Shown: piece after piece, positions 51,399 through 58,610 of the stretch | Layout of the letters: the number at the start of each line of letters is the position of its first letter | Position numbering within the stretch: position 1 is the first letter of the stretch | The notes under the pieces: model-generated | Told to the model about the DNA's origin: nothing | The model's database searches: none | What the model saw: the letters and a program-made list of their open reading frames with translations, nothing else | NCBI GenBank assembly: GCA_040255675.1 | Contig: JBDZVM010000021.1 | Span: 3,973 to 67,972 of the forward strand | Length of the DNA stretch: 64,000 nt | Origin: JBDZVM01 sp040255675 | Lineage (GTDB): Bacteria; Actinomycetota; Actinomycetes; Acidothermales; Acidothermaceae | Reading direction: 5' to 3' | Made by a program: the position numbers and the translations under genes

Positions 51399-51578
51399 CC
51401 TCCGGACGGCGGCTCAAGACACCCCTGAATCGGCCGAGATCTTTGCTGGCCGCGCGTTCGCGCTGCCCTCGTCGTCCGCTCGAAGGGGACTTCCGTGGAT
51501 ATCGCTGTCGACGGCTTCGAACTCGTGCCGAGGTTAGATCACGAGGCTGAACTCGCGCGGTTGCGCTAAAGTAGCGCT
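51399..51578 (+). other. intergenic region between aroQ and the VapBC operon
   Basis: 180 bases. It contains a 24-codon reading frame (GTG at 51495, stop 51567) with AAGGGG six bases upstream, coding MDIAVDGFELVPRLDHEAEL and four more residues. I do not recognise it and it may be chance or a gene remnant. The vapB operator lies at its end. Confidence 0.35.
51563..51577 (+). promoter_or_regulatory. vapB operator over a leaderless -10 region
   Basis: GCGCTA-AAG-TAGCGC is a perfect 6-base inverted repeat. It contains TAAAGT (51567-51572), a -10-like hexamer placed six bases before the vapB ATG at 51579, where no Shine-Dalgarno exists. This fits a leaderless transcript repressed by VapB binding the palindrome. 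Confidence 0.65.
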
Positions 51579-51815
51579 ATGGCAACGATACAGATCCGGG
51601 AGATTCCCGAAGACGCCTACGAGGTGATCCGCAAACGGGCGAGAGCGGCTGGCCGCTCGATCCAGTCGTACATGCGCGATTGGGTGGTCGATTTCGCGTT
51701 CCAGCCCACGCCCGAAGAAGCGCTGCACTCGCTCGAGGTGGCGTTGGCGGGGCACAAAACCCCAGGGGGCACGCGTGAGTCGATTCTCGCCGCGATTGCG
51801 GAGGGCCGTCGGTGA
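51579..51815 (+). CDS. vapB: VapB/FitA-like ribbon-helix-helix antitoxin
   Basis: 78 residues. MATIQIREIPEDAYEVIRKR then ARAAGRSIQSYMRDWVVD is a ribbon-helix-helix DNA-binding fold of the FitA type; the C-terminal residues (TPGGTRESILAAIAEGRR) resemble the segment that inserts an arginine into the VapC active site. It neutralises the next gene's product and likely represses the operon. VapC overlaps its stop by four bases. Confidence 0.9.
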   Translation: MATIQIREIPEDAYEVIRKRARAAGRSIQSYMRDWVVDFAFQPTPEEALHSLEVALAGHKTPGGTRESILAAIAEGRR

Positions 51816-52222
51816 CCGACGCGGCGACCGATGCCGTCATCGATGCCTCGGCGCTGCTGTTCGCGCTGACCGCGAAGAGCGCGGAAGCCGCTCATCTGCG
51901 CGCTCGGCTGGCGCGGTTTCGGTTGCACGCGCCGCACTTGATCGACGCTGAGGTCGGCAATGCTCTCCGGGGTCTCGAGCGTTCAGCCCAGCTCAGCCTC
52001 ACCGAGGCTCGCGAGGTTATGGGTGCGGCGCGGGTACTGATCAGCCACAGGTATCCGCACGTGGGTCCGTTGGTCGACGCTGCTTGGCGCTGGCGGCACA
52101 ACCTGAGCTTCTACGACGGGTTGTACGTCGCGCTAGCGGTCGCGCTCGCCACCCCTTTGCTAACCGCCGATGTTCGTGTGGCGCGGGTGCCGAGGTTGCC
52201 ATGCGCCGTCGAGGTCGTCTGA
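51812..52222 (+). CDS. vapC: VapC-type PIN-domain toxin ribonuclease
   Basis: 136 residues. The PIN acidic residues are visible in AVIDASALLFAL, HLIDAEVGNALR, SFYDGLYVALA and LLTADVRVAR, so the active site looks intact. VapC toxins cut tRNA or rRNA with Mg2+. GTG start overlaps vapB. The pair sits between aroQ and efp, where a pepQ-type peptidase gene is usual in Actinobacteria. Confidence 0.92.
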   Translation: MTDAATDAVIDASALLFALTAKSAEAAHLRARLARFRLHAPHLIDAEVGNALRGLERSAQLSLTEAREVMGAARVLISHRYPHVGPLVDAAWRWRHNLSFYDGLYVALAVALATPLLTADVRVARVPRLPCAVEVV

Positions 52223-52339
52223 CTCGACGCGCCAATCCTCGCCACCGACAGCACGCCTGTAGACTTGCCCGTCGGCCCGCATCGGCCGCGGCAGCGTGTG
52301 CTGAATGTATTGATCAAGACCATCAAGGAGTCGACGTCC

Positions 52340-52903
52340 GTGGCGACCACGAACGACCTGAAGAACGGCATGACCCTCGATCTCGACGGCCAACTGTGGA
52401 ATGTGGTCGAGTTCCAGCACGTCAAGCCCGGCAAGGGGCCCGCCTTCGTGCGCACCAAGCTCAAGCACGTGCTCACCGGCAAGGTCGTCGACAAGACTTT
52501 CAACGCGGGTTTAAAGATCGACACCGCGACCGTCGACAAGCGCACGATGCAGTACCTCTACAAAGAAGGCACTGACTTCGTGTTCATGGACACCGAGACT
52601 TACGACCAGTTCCACGTGCCGAGCGAGACCGTCGGCGACGCCGCCAACTTCATGCTCGAGAACACCGACGCCACGGTGGCCATGCACGAGGGCACGCCGC
52701 TGTACGTCGAGCTTCCCGCGTCGGTAGAGCTGGTGATCTCTTACACCGAGCCCGGCATGCAAGGCGACCGCTCGACCGGCGGCACGAAGCCGGCGACTCT
52801 CGAGACCGGCGCGCAGATTCAGGTTCCGCTGTTCATTAGCACCGGCGAGAAGGTCAAGGTCGACACTCGAAGCGGCGACTACCTAGGCCGCATCAATAAT
52901 TGA
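52340..52903 (+). CDS. efp: elongation factor P
   Basis: 187 residues from the GTG at 52340, nine bases after AAGGAG. The three beta-barrel domains are recognisable: TTNDLKNGMTLDLDGQLWNV, the loop HVKPGKGPAFVRTK with Lys32 at the tip where modification occurs in other bacteria, and the C-terminal signature ETGAQIQVPLFISTGEKVKV. EF-P helps ribosomes form bonds at proline stretches; this genome's Pro-rich proteins (SecD, PilT) would need it. nusB follows, the conserved order. Confidence 0.95.
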   Translation: MATTNDLKNGMTLDLDGQLWNVVEFQHVKPGKGPAFVRTKLKHVLTGKVVDKTFNAGLKIDTATVDKRTMQYLYKEGTDFVFMDTETYDQFHVPSETVGDAANFMLENTDATVAMHEGTPLYVELPASVELVISYTEPGMQGDRSTGGTKPATLETGAQIQVPLFISTGEKVKVDTRSGDYLGRINN

Positions 52904-52931
52904 CGCGAGAACCTAACCGAGCCGGACGACG

Positions 52932-53351
52932 ATGAGCGCGCGCACCAAGGCACGTAAGCGCGCCCTCGACGTGCTGTTCGAATCAGACCTGCGCGACGTC
53001 GACCCCCTCGAAACCCTTGCCAAGCGGCTCGCCGCTCTCGCGCCGCCCGAGCCGCCCGTGCCCGAGTACACCGTGCGCCTGGTCGAAGGCGTCGTCGAGC
53101 ACAAGGCGCGCATCGACGAACTCATCAGCGACTACTCGGTCGGCTGGACGCTTGACCGCATGCCGACTGTCGACCGCAACCTGCTGCGTATGTCGATCTA
53201 TGAGTTGCTATGGGTCGACGAGACGCCCGACGGCGTCGTCCTCAGCGAAGCGGTGAATCTCGCGCGCGACCTGTCGACCGACGAGTCGCCCGCGTTCGTC
53301 AACGGCTTGCTCGCCAAGGTGCTCGAGAGAAAGCCATCGCTTCAGACCTGA
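52932..53351 (+). CDS. nusB: transcription antitermination factor NusB
   Basis: 139 residues. MSARTKARKRALDVLFESDL, then VRLVEGVVEHKARIDELI, WTLDRMPTVDRNLLRMSIYELLW and PDGVVLSEAVNLARDLSTDES make the all-helical NusB fold. With NusE it binds boxA in rRNA leaders and supports antitermination. Normal length. bldD lies beyond on the opposite strand. Confidence 0.95.
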   Translation: MSARTKARKRALDVLFESDLRDVDPLETLAKRLAALAPPEPPVPEYTVRLVEGVVEHKARIDELISDYSVGWTLDRMPTVDRNLLRMSIYELLWVDETPDGVVLSEAVNLARDLSTDESPAFVNGLLAKVLERKPSLQT

Positions 53352-53384
53352 CGCCGCCGGCTGGCAGCAATCCGCGGCGGACAG

Positions 53385-53876
53385 CTAAAGCATGTCGATT
53401 GCGCGCCGCGCCTCCGCGTTCAGCACACCCCAGGAAATCAGCTCTTCGGTGAGTAGGCTCGGCGACTCGTCGTAGATCACAGCGAGTGATCGCAGGTCGT
53501 CTTGCCGGATCGATAGCACGCGCCCGTTGTAGTCGCCGCGCTGACTTTGGATCGTCGCGGCGTAGCGAGCCAGCGGACGCGCCTTCTCGGGCGGGACGTC
53601 GGCCAACTGTTCCAAGTCGATCACCAAGCGGGGCGGTGGCTCGCTGGCTCCGCCCGGGACGGCGTCGGGCAGTAGCTCGGCCACGGGCACGCCGTAGAAG
53701 TCGGCGAGTTCGGCGAGCCGCTGCACGGTCACGGCCCGGTCGCCGCGCTCGTACGAGCCGACGACCACGGCCTTCCAGCGGCCCCGAGACTTTTCTTCGA
53801 CGCCGTGCAACGAAAGTCCTTGCTGGGTACGGATTGCGCGCAACCGCGCGCCGAGTGCCTTGGCGTAGTCGTTCAC
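53385..53876 (-). CDS. bldD: developmental transcription regulator BldD
   Basis: 163 residues. The N-terminal helix-turn-helix (KALGARLRAIRTQQGLSLHG, then GRWKAVVVGSYERGDRAVTV) is nearly identical to Streptomyces BldD. The C-terminal domain keeps the c-di-GMP signature RxD-x8-RxxD as Arg113-Gly-Asp115 and Arg124-Gln-Asp-Asp127, so tetrameric c-di-GMP binding is expected. In Streptomyces BldD-c-di-GMP represses sporulation genes and its own gene. The GTG start follows GTGAGG. A near-consensus promoter lies about 280 bases upstream. Length is about that of the Streptomyces protein. Confidence 0.95.
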   Translation of the reverse strand: MNDYAKALGARLRAIRTQQGLSLHGVEEKSRGRWKAVVVGSYERGDRAVTVQRLAELADFYGVPVAELLPDAVPGGASEPPPRLVIDLEQLADVPPEKARPLARYAATIQSQRGDYNGRVLSIRQDDLRSLAVIYDESPSLLTEELISWGVLNAEARRAIDML

Positions 53877-53883
53877 GACAACC

Positions 53884-53891
53884 TCACGTGA
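53884..53891. promoter_or_regulatory. palindrome TCACGTGA at the bldD ribosome site
   Basis: A perfect 8-base palindrome ends eight bases before the bldD start codon and overlaps its Shine-Dalgarno. It recalls the GTnAC half sites bound by BldD; autoregulation is an inference. Confidence 0.4.
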
Positions 53892-54075
53892 CGTAACAGC
53901 GGACCCCTGCGGCCGGTCCGCGCAGGGTGCGAACCACAGAACCGGGTGTCCGACTGCACGGATCGGAACCGGACGGCGGGGAGCGGCGACGCCGCAATTG
54001 ACCTGCGCAATTGCCGACCCCGTCGTTCCCGGGCGCCGGTCTCACCATTGGCTCGTTCGGGCGACGCCTCGCCGA

Positions 54076-54107
54076 ACCGGGTCGTCGAAGCACCGGGTCG
54101 TCGAAGC
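54076..54107. repeat. 16-base tandem direct repeat in the bldD leader
   Basis: ACCGGGTCGTCGAAGC occurs twice back to back (54076-54091, 54092-54107), inside the predicted long 5' leader of bldD. Confidence 0.9.
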
Positions 54108-54158
54108 GTGGTGACCGATGTGGTCCCGAAGTCACAGCCGCGCTCGTTACGCACTGTG

Positions 54159-54187
54159 ACCATAAGGCCATCGTCACTCTGCGTCAA
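54159..54187 (-). promoter_or_regulatory. bldD: probable bldD promoter
   Basis: Read on the minus strand, TTGACG (54187-54182), exactly 17 bases, then TATGGT (54164-54159). This is close to consensus. Half sites GTGAC and GTCAC flank the -10, resembling BldD sites. A start near 54,152 would give a leader of about 275 bases. Confidence 0.65.
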
Positions 54188-54252
54188 CAATTTAACCAAC
54201 CTTAACGGTCGGCGTGTCCGCTAGCGGTGCTGACGGCGCTCAACGGCGGTAC

Positions 54253-54304
54253 CGCCACGAACGGCGTTACCCCGCCACGAACGGCGTTACCCCGCCACGA
54301 ACGG
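54253..54304. repeat. 20-base tandem repeat (2.6 copies)
   Basis: CGCCACGAACGGCGTTACCC at 54253-54272 and 54273-54292, with a partial third copy to 54304. Confidence 0.92.
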
Positions 54305-54340
54305 TGTGCAAGCCGTTCATCGTGGGGTAACGCCGTTCGT
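54277..54340. repeat. long inverted repeat upstream of pyrR
   Basis: ACGAACGGCGTTACCCC (54277-54293) has an exact reverse complement at 54324-54340. Inside it, GAACGG (54299-54304) pairs with CCGTTC (54313-54318), giving one long interrupted hairpin. It is built from the tandem repeat plus an inverted copy. No T-run follows. Confidence 0.85.
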
Positions 54341-54432
54341 CGGGCTCGGGCGCGCGGAGCCGCGTCGGCGCGCCCGCCGCGATCCGAACACACGCGGCTG
54401 ATATCGTCGGTCTTGCTCGGCGTCCTTTAAAG

Positions 54433-54450
54433 CCCGTCCCGTGAGGCGGG
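54433..54450 (+). promoter_or_regulatory. PyrR-binding RNA hairpin controlling pyrR translation
   Basis: CCCG-TCCCGTGAGG-CGGG: a short stem closing a loop that matches the PyrR recognition core UCCNGNGAGGY. It ends one base before the AAGGAGG ribosome site of pyrR (54452-54458). UMP-bound PyrR holding this hairpin could block ribosome entry, as described for mycobacterial pyr leaders, rather than acting by attenuation. Confidence 0.75.
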
Positions 54451-54466
54451 GAAGGAGGTCTTCTTC

Positions 54467-55105
54467 ATGTCTGCTGCGCCCTCGAGCTCGCAGTCCCCGC
54501 AGACGCCTTCTGGCGTTTCTCGCGAAGTCCTCGACGAATCCGACATCGGCCGGGCGGTCACCCGCATCGCGCACGAGATCCTCGAGCGCACCAAAGGCGG
54601 CAACGACGTCATCCTGCTCGGCATCCCAACCCGTGGCGTGGGGCTCGCGCGGCGGCTGGCGAATCGCATGAGCGACGTCGAAGGCCGGCCCGTGCTGGCA
54701 GGTTCGCTCGACATCACGATGTACCGCGACGATCTGCGGCTGCGGCCGGCGAGGGCACTCGCTCGCACCGAGGTACCGGGCGGCAGTGTCGACGGCTTGC
54801 TCGTCATTCTTGTCGACGACGTGCTGTTTTCCGGCCGCACAATCCGCGCCGCGCTCGACGCTCTCGGCGAGTTGGGCCGCCCGCGCGCCGTCCGGCTCGC
54901 TGTTCTCGTCGACCGCGGGCATCGTGAGCTTCCGATCAAAGCCGACTACGTCGGCAAGAACATTCCCACGTCGAAAACGGAACAGGTCACCGTGCTCATC
55001 AAGGAATACGACGGCCGCGACGCCGTCTTTGTCGGCCCGTCGCAGGGCTCGTCGCAGGGCTCGTCGCAGGGCTCGTCGCAGGGACCCGAGGAGGCGGCGC
55101 GATGA
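54467..55105 (+). CDS. pyrR: bifunctional pyr operon regulator / uracil phosphoribosyltransferase PyrR
   Basis: 212 residues, ATG eight bases after AAGGAGG. VLDESDIGRAVTRIAHEILE, the PRTase PRPP loop VILVDDVLFSGRTIRAALDA and GRPRAVRLAVLVDRGHRELP are PyrR hallmarks. It senses UMP and binds pyr mRNA. The first 17 residues are a Ser/Pro-rich extension and the C-terminus carries a (GSSQ)-type repeat tail not found in typical PyrR, which usually ends soon after the VxV strand. pyrB overlaps its stop. Confidence 0.94.
   Translation: MSAAPSSSQSPQTPSGVSREVLDESDIGRAVTRIAHEILERTKGGNDVILLGIPTRGVGLARRLANRMSDVEGRPVLAGSLDITMYRDDLRLRPARALARTEVPGGSVDGLLVILVDDVLFSGRTIRAALDALGELGRPRAVRLAVLVDRGHRELPIKADYVGKNIPTSKTEQVTVLIKEYDGRDAVFVGPSQGSSQGSSQGSSQGPEEAAR
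55038..55084 (+). repeat. 12-base tandem repeat coding the PyrR tail
   Basis: CGTCGCAGGGCT repeated 3.9 times, encoding SQGSSQGSSQGSSQG. In-frame unit-number changes would leave the enzyme intact. Confidence 0.92.
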
Positions 55106-56121
55106 CCACACACCTGATATCGACCGGCGACCTTAACCGCGACGACGCGTTGCTGATTCTCGACACGGCCGCTGAGCTGGCCCGGCTTGCCGACCGGCCG
55201 GTGAAGAAACTCCCCACGCTGCGCGGCCGCACGGTCGTCAATCTCTTCTACGAAGACTCCACGCGCACCCGCACATCGTTCGAAGCAGCCGCGAAACGGC
55301 TCTCGGCCGACGTCATCAACTTTTCCGCCAAAGGCTCGAGCGTGTCGAAGGGCGAGAGCCTCAAAGACACCGCACTCACGCTGGAGGCGTTGGGCGCGGA
55401 CGGCGTCGTCATCAGACACCCGGCCAGCGGCGCCCCGCATCGACTAGCCGGCTGGATACGAGGCAGCGTGGTCAACGCCGGCGACGGCACTCACGAGCAC
55501 CCAACTCAAGCGTTGCTCGACGCGTTCACGATGCGGCGCCATCTCGGAAATCTCGAATCTCGCCGCGTCGCCATCGTCGGCGACGTGTTGCACAGCAGGG
55601 TGGCCCGTTCGAACGTGCTGCTGCTCGAAACGCTCGGCGCGGAGGTCACGCTTGTCGCCCCGCCCACGTTGCTGCCGGTCGGCGTCGAAAGCTGGCCGTG
55701 CGCGTACTCCTACGACTTCGACGCCGTCTTGCCCAAACTCGATGCCGTCATGATGCTGCGAGTGCAGCGCGAACGCATGACCGACGCCTTTTTCCCGAAT
55801 GCGCGCGAATACAGCCGCCGCTACGGGCTTGATGCCGCGCGTATGGCGACGCTTCCCGAGCACGCCATCGTGATGCACCCCGGGCCGATGAATCGCGGCA
55901 TGGAAATCGCCGCCGACGTCGCCGATTCGATACGGTCGGTCATCGTCGAGCAGGTGGCCAACGGCGTGAGTGTTCGCATGGCGGTCTTGTATTTGCTGCT
56001 CGGCGGTAGCGAATCGGCACTGGGCAACCCCGCGGCCGACCGTTCGCGGATCGTCAGCGAAGCGGTTATTTCCGCGCCACCAAGCGAAATAGACCTGGCA
56101 ACTGCGGGGGAGGCCCGATGA
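55102..56121 (+). CDS. pyrB: aspartate carbamoyltransferase catalytic chain
   Basis: 339 residues. Carbamoyl phosphate loop FYEDSTRTRTSFEAA, then KGSSVSKGESLKDT, DGTHEHPTQALLDAF, and the aspartate-domain MHPGPMNRGMEI. It makes N-carbamoyl-aspartate, the committed step of pyrimidine synthesis. It overlaps pyrR and pyrC by four bases each, so PyrR control would extend to it by coupling. Confidence 0.96.
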   Translation: MTTHLISTGDLNRDDALLILDTAAELARLADRPVKKLPTLRGRTVVNLFYEDSTRTRTSFEAAAKRLSADVINFSAKGSSVSKGESLKDTALTLEALGADGVVIRHPASGAPHRLAGWIRGSVVNAGDGTHEHPTQALLDAFTMRRHLGNLESRRVAIVGDVLHSRVARSNVLLLETLGAEVTLVAPPTLLPVGVESWPCAYSYDFDAVLPKLDAVMMLRVQRERMTDAFFPNAREYSRRYGLDAARMATLPEHAIVMHPGPMNRGMEIAADVADSIRSVIVEQVANGVSVRMAVLYLLLGGSESALGNPAADRSRIVSEAVISAPPSEIDLATAGEAR

Positions 56122-57407
56122 GCGGGTGGCTGATCAAGGGCGCCCGGGTGCTGAACGGCGAACCTGCCGACCTCCTGCTCGCTGACGGCGTTGTCGCGGA
56201 GCTCGGCGAAAAGCTTGACGCGCCGTCCGGGGTGAAAACAATCGACGCCGGCGGCCTGATCGCGCTGCCCGGTTTCGTCGACTTGCACACGCACTTGCGC
56301 GAACCCGGTCGTGAAGATGCCGAAACCGTCGAAACCGGCACGCTGGCTGCCGCGCTCGGCGGTTACACCGCTGTGCACGCCATGGCCAACACCGATCCCG
56401 TCGCCGATTCGGCCGGCGTCGTTGAGCAGGTGTGGCTCGCGGGGCAAGAGGCCGGGCACTGCGACGTGCATCCGGTCGGCGCGGTGAGTGTCGGCCTCGA
56501 AGGCGTTCAGCTCGCCGAGCTAGGCGCGATGGCCGATTCGCATGCCCGCGTCAGGGTTTTCTCGGACGACGGCAAGTGCGTCTCCGACGCGCTGCTCATG
56601 CGACGTGCCCTCGAATACGTGAAAGCGTTCGACGGCGTCATCGCGCAGCACGCGCAAGAACCGCGGCTCACGAAAGACGCGCAGATGAACGAAGGCGAAC
56701 TCTCCGGGGTGCTGGGTCTGCGCGGCTGGCCGGCCGTGGCCGAAGAGGCCATCATCGCGCGCGACATTTTGCTGGCCGAACATGTCGGCTCACGACTGCA
56801 CATCTGCCACGTGTCTACTGCCGGGGCAGTCGAGCTCATTCGCTGGGCGAAATCGCGAGGCGTGAACGTCACCGCGGAGGTCACCCCGCATCATCTGCTG
56901 CTTACCGACGAACTCGCCGCCACGTATGACCCGATTTACAAGGTGAATCCGCCACTGCGTAGCCGCGACGACGTCGAGGCGGTGCGGCGCGGCTTGGCCG
57001 ACGGCACCATCGACGCCGTCGCCACCGACCACGCCCCGCACCCGATCGAAGACAAAGAAGCCGAGTGGCAGACCGCCGCCTTCGGCATGCTCGGCCTCGA
57101 GACCGCGTTGTCGGTCGTTGCCGAAGCGATGGTCGAGACCGGGCTGCTCGACTGGGCAGGCGTTGCCGATCGCATGTCGACAAGGCCGGCCCACATCGGC
57201 CGGCTGCCTAGCCAGGGTCAGCCGATTTCCGTCGGGGCGCACGCGAATCTCGTCTTGATCGACCCGAGCGCGCGCCACGTCGTCGATCCCGCAACGCTTG
57301 TTTCGAAATCTCGTAACACCCCCTATATCGGCCGGGAGCTGCCTGTGCGCGTCGTCCACACATTCTTACGAGGAACACCCACCGCCCTCGACGGGAAGCC
57401 GGCATGA
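56118..57407 (+). CDS. pyrC: dihydroorotase
   Basis: 429 residues, amidohydrolase. Metal ligands in GFVDLHTHLREPGRED, HICHVSTAGAVEL, TAEVTPHHLLLTDE and AVATDHAPHPIEDKE. It closes carbamoyl-aspartate to dihydroorotate. The type I bacterial form, as usual for multicistronic pyr operons in Gram-positives. It overlaps pyrB and carA by four bases. Confidence 0.95.
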   Translation: MSGWLIKGARVLNGEPADLLLADGVVAELGEKLDAPSGVKTIDAGGLIALPGFVDLHTHLREPGREDAETVETGTLAAALGGYTAVHAMANTDPVADSAGVVEQVWLAGQEAGHCDVHPVGAVSVGLEGVQLAELGAMADSHARVRVFSDDGKCVSDALLMRRALEYVKAFDGVIAQHAQEPRLTKDAQMNEGELSGVLGLRGWPAVAEEAIIARDILLAEHVGSRLHICHVSTAGAVELIRWAKSRGVNVTAEVTPHHLLLTDELAATYDPIYKVNPPLRSRDDVEAVRRGLADGTIDAVATDHAPHPIEDKEAEWQTAAFGMLGLETALSVVAEAMVETGLLDWAGVADRMSTRPAHIGRLPSQGQPISVGAHANLVLIDPSARHVVDPATLVSKSRNTPYIGRELPVRVVHTFLRGTPTALDGKPA

Positions 57408-58528
57408 CGCCGGCGCGCGCAAGCGCGCTCCTGGTGCTCGAAGACGGCCGCGCATTTGACGGCGAATCCTTCGGCGCAACCGGAGAAACGTTCGGCGAGG
57501 CGGTCTTTTCCACCGGCATGACCGGCTATCAAGAGACGCTTACCGACCCGAGTTACCACAAGCAGGTCGTCGTCATGACAGCGCCGCACATCGGCAACAC
57601 CGGCGTCAACGACGAAGACCCCGAATCGGCGCGCATCTGGGTGGCCGGTTACGTGGTGCGCGACCCGGCACGTGTGCCGTCGAACTGGCGCGCCCGGCGC
57701 AGCCTCGACGACGAACTCGCGCGCCAGGGCATTGTCGGCATCAGCGGCGTCGATACTCGCGCTTTGACACGCCATCTACGCGAGCGCGGTGCCATGCGTG
57801 TGGGCATTTCGACGTCCGAGCAAGACCCGAAGGCGTTGCTCGAGCGAGTGCTCGCCTCGCCGCCGATGCAGGGCGCCGACCTCGCGGCTGAAGTCTCGAC
57901 GCCTCAGCCTTACACGGTGCCGGCGATCGGCGAGAAGAAGTTCACGGTTGCCGCGATCGACCTCGGCATCAAAGCCATGACACCGCATCGCCTGGCCGAA
58001 CGCGGCATCGAAGTGCACGTGCTTCCGGCGACGTCCGGTATCGACGATGTGCTCGCGGTTTCTCCTGACGGCGTGTTCTTCTCCAACGGTCCCGGCGATC
58101 CGGGCGCGGCGCGTGAACCCGTGCTCCTCCTGCAAGAGGTATTACGGCGTGGCATTCCGTTTTTCGGCATCTGCTTCGGCAACCAACTCCTCGGCCGGGC
58201 GCTCGGTTTTGGCACCTACAAGCTGAAGTACGGCCACCGCGGCATCAACCAGCCGGTCATCGACCGCGGCACCGACAAAGTCGAAATCACCGCGCACAAC
58301 CACGGTTTCGCGGTCGACGCGCCGCTCGACGGCGAAACAAAGACACCGTTCGGGCGGGCGCGGGTGAGCCACGTGTGCTTGAACGACGACGTCGTTGAGG
58401 GCCTCGAATGTCTTGACGTGCCAGCGTTTTCTGTGCAGTACCACCCCGAAGCCGCTGCCGGGCCGCACGATGCCGGCTACCTCTTCGACCGATTCGTCGA
58501 CCTCATGAAAGGGGCCCCTTCCCGGTGA
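57404..58528 (+). CDS. carA: carbamoyl-phosphate synthase small (glutaminase) chain
   Basis: 374 residues. N-terminal domain FGATGETFGEAVFSTGMTGY and the C-terminal class I amidotransferase with the Cys nucleophile in FGICFGNQLLGRA and the His/Glu pair in VQYHPEAAAGPHDA. It supplies ammonia from glutamine to CarB. It overlaps pyrC by four bases; an inverted repeat and 82 bases separate it from carB, a larger gap than elsewhere in the operon. Confidence 0.95.
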   Translation: MTPARASALLVLEDGRAFDGESFGATGETFGEAVFSTGMTGYQETLTDPSYHKQVVVMTAPHIGNTGVNDEDPESARIWVAGYVVRDPARVPSNWRARRSLDDELARQGIVGISGVDTRALTRHLRERGAMRVGISTSEQDPKALLERVLASPPMQGADLAAEVSTPQPYTVPAIGEKKFTVAAIDLGIKAMTPHRLAERGIEVHVLPATSGIDDVLAVSPDGVFFSNGPGDPGAAREPVLLLQEVLRRGIPFFGICFGNQLLGRALGFGTYKLKYGHRGINQPVIDRGTDKVEITAHNHGFAVDAPLDGETKTPFGRARVSHVCLNDDVVEGLECLDVPAFSVQYHPEAAAGPHDAGYLFDRFVDLMKGAPSR

Positions 58529-58584
58529 TCATGCAGTTACGCGCGATTATGCGCGGATTCGGTTGCGGCTATGTGCATGATCAC
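58525..58584 (+). repeat. 11-base inverted repeat between carA and carB
   Basis: GTGATCATGCA (58525-58535, overlapping the carA stop) and TGCATGATCAC (58574-58584). The 38-base loop contains a further GCGC-rich fold. It could form an RNA structure that adjusts carB expression relative to carA. Confidence 0.75.
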
Positions 58585-58610
58585 GGACGACGTGGGCGAG
58601 GTGCGCACTG

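Larger units (their letters stand above)
53877..54466. other. gene-free regulatory region between bldD and pyrR
   Basis: 590 bases between divergent genes. It holds a palindrome near the bldD start, a 16-base tandem direct repeat, a minus-strand promoter for bldD, a 20-base tandem repeat with a long inverted copy, and the PyrR-binding hairpin. Short reading frames here lack family similarity and I do not regard them as genes. Confidence 0.8.

Noticed and set aside
51495..51569. 24-codon reading frame with a ribosome site before vapB
   Set aside because: Too short, no recognisable family, and its stop overlaps the vapB -10 region; described only as part of the intergenic entry.
53873..54224. 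Overlapping reading frames on both strands between bldD and pyrR
   Set aside because: No family similarity, no ribosome sites, and they cross the promoter and repeats; typical chance frames in high-GC DNA.
54253..54304. Possible CRISPR array
   Set aside because: Units are directly adjacent without spacers and only 2.6 copies exist; a simple tandem repeat.
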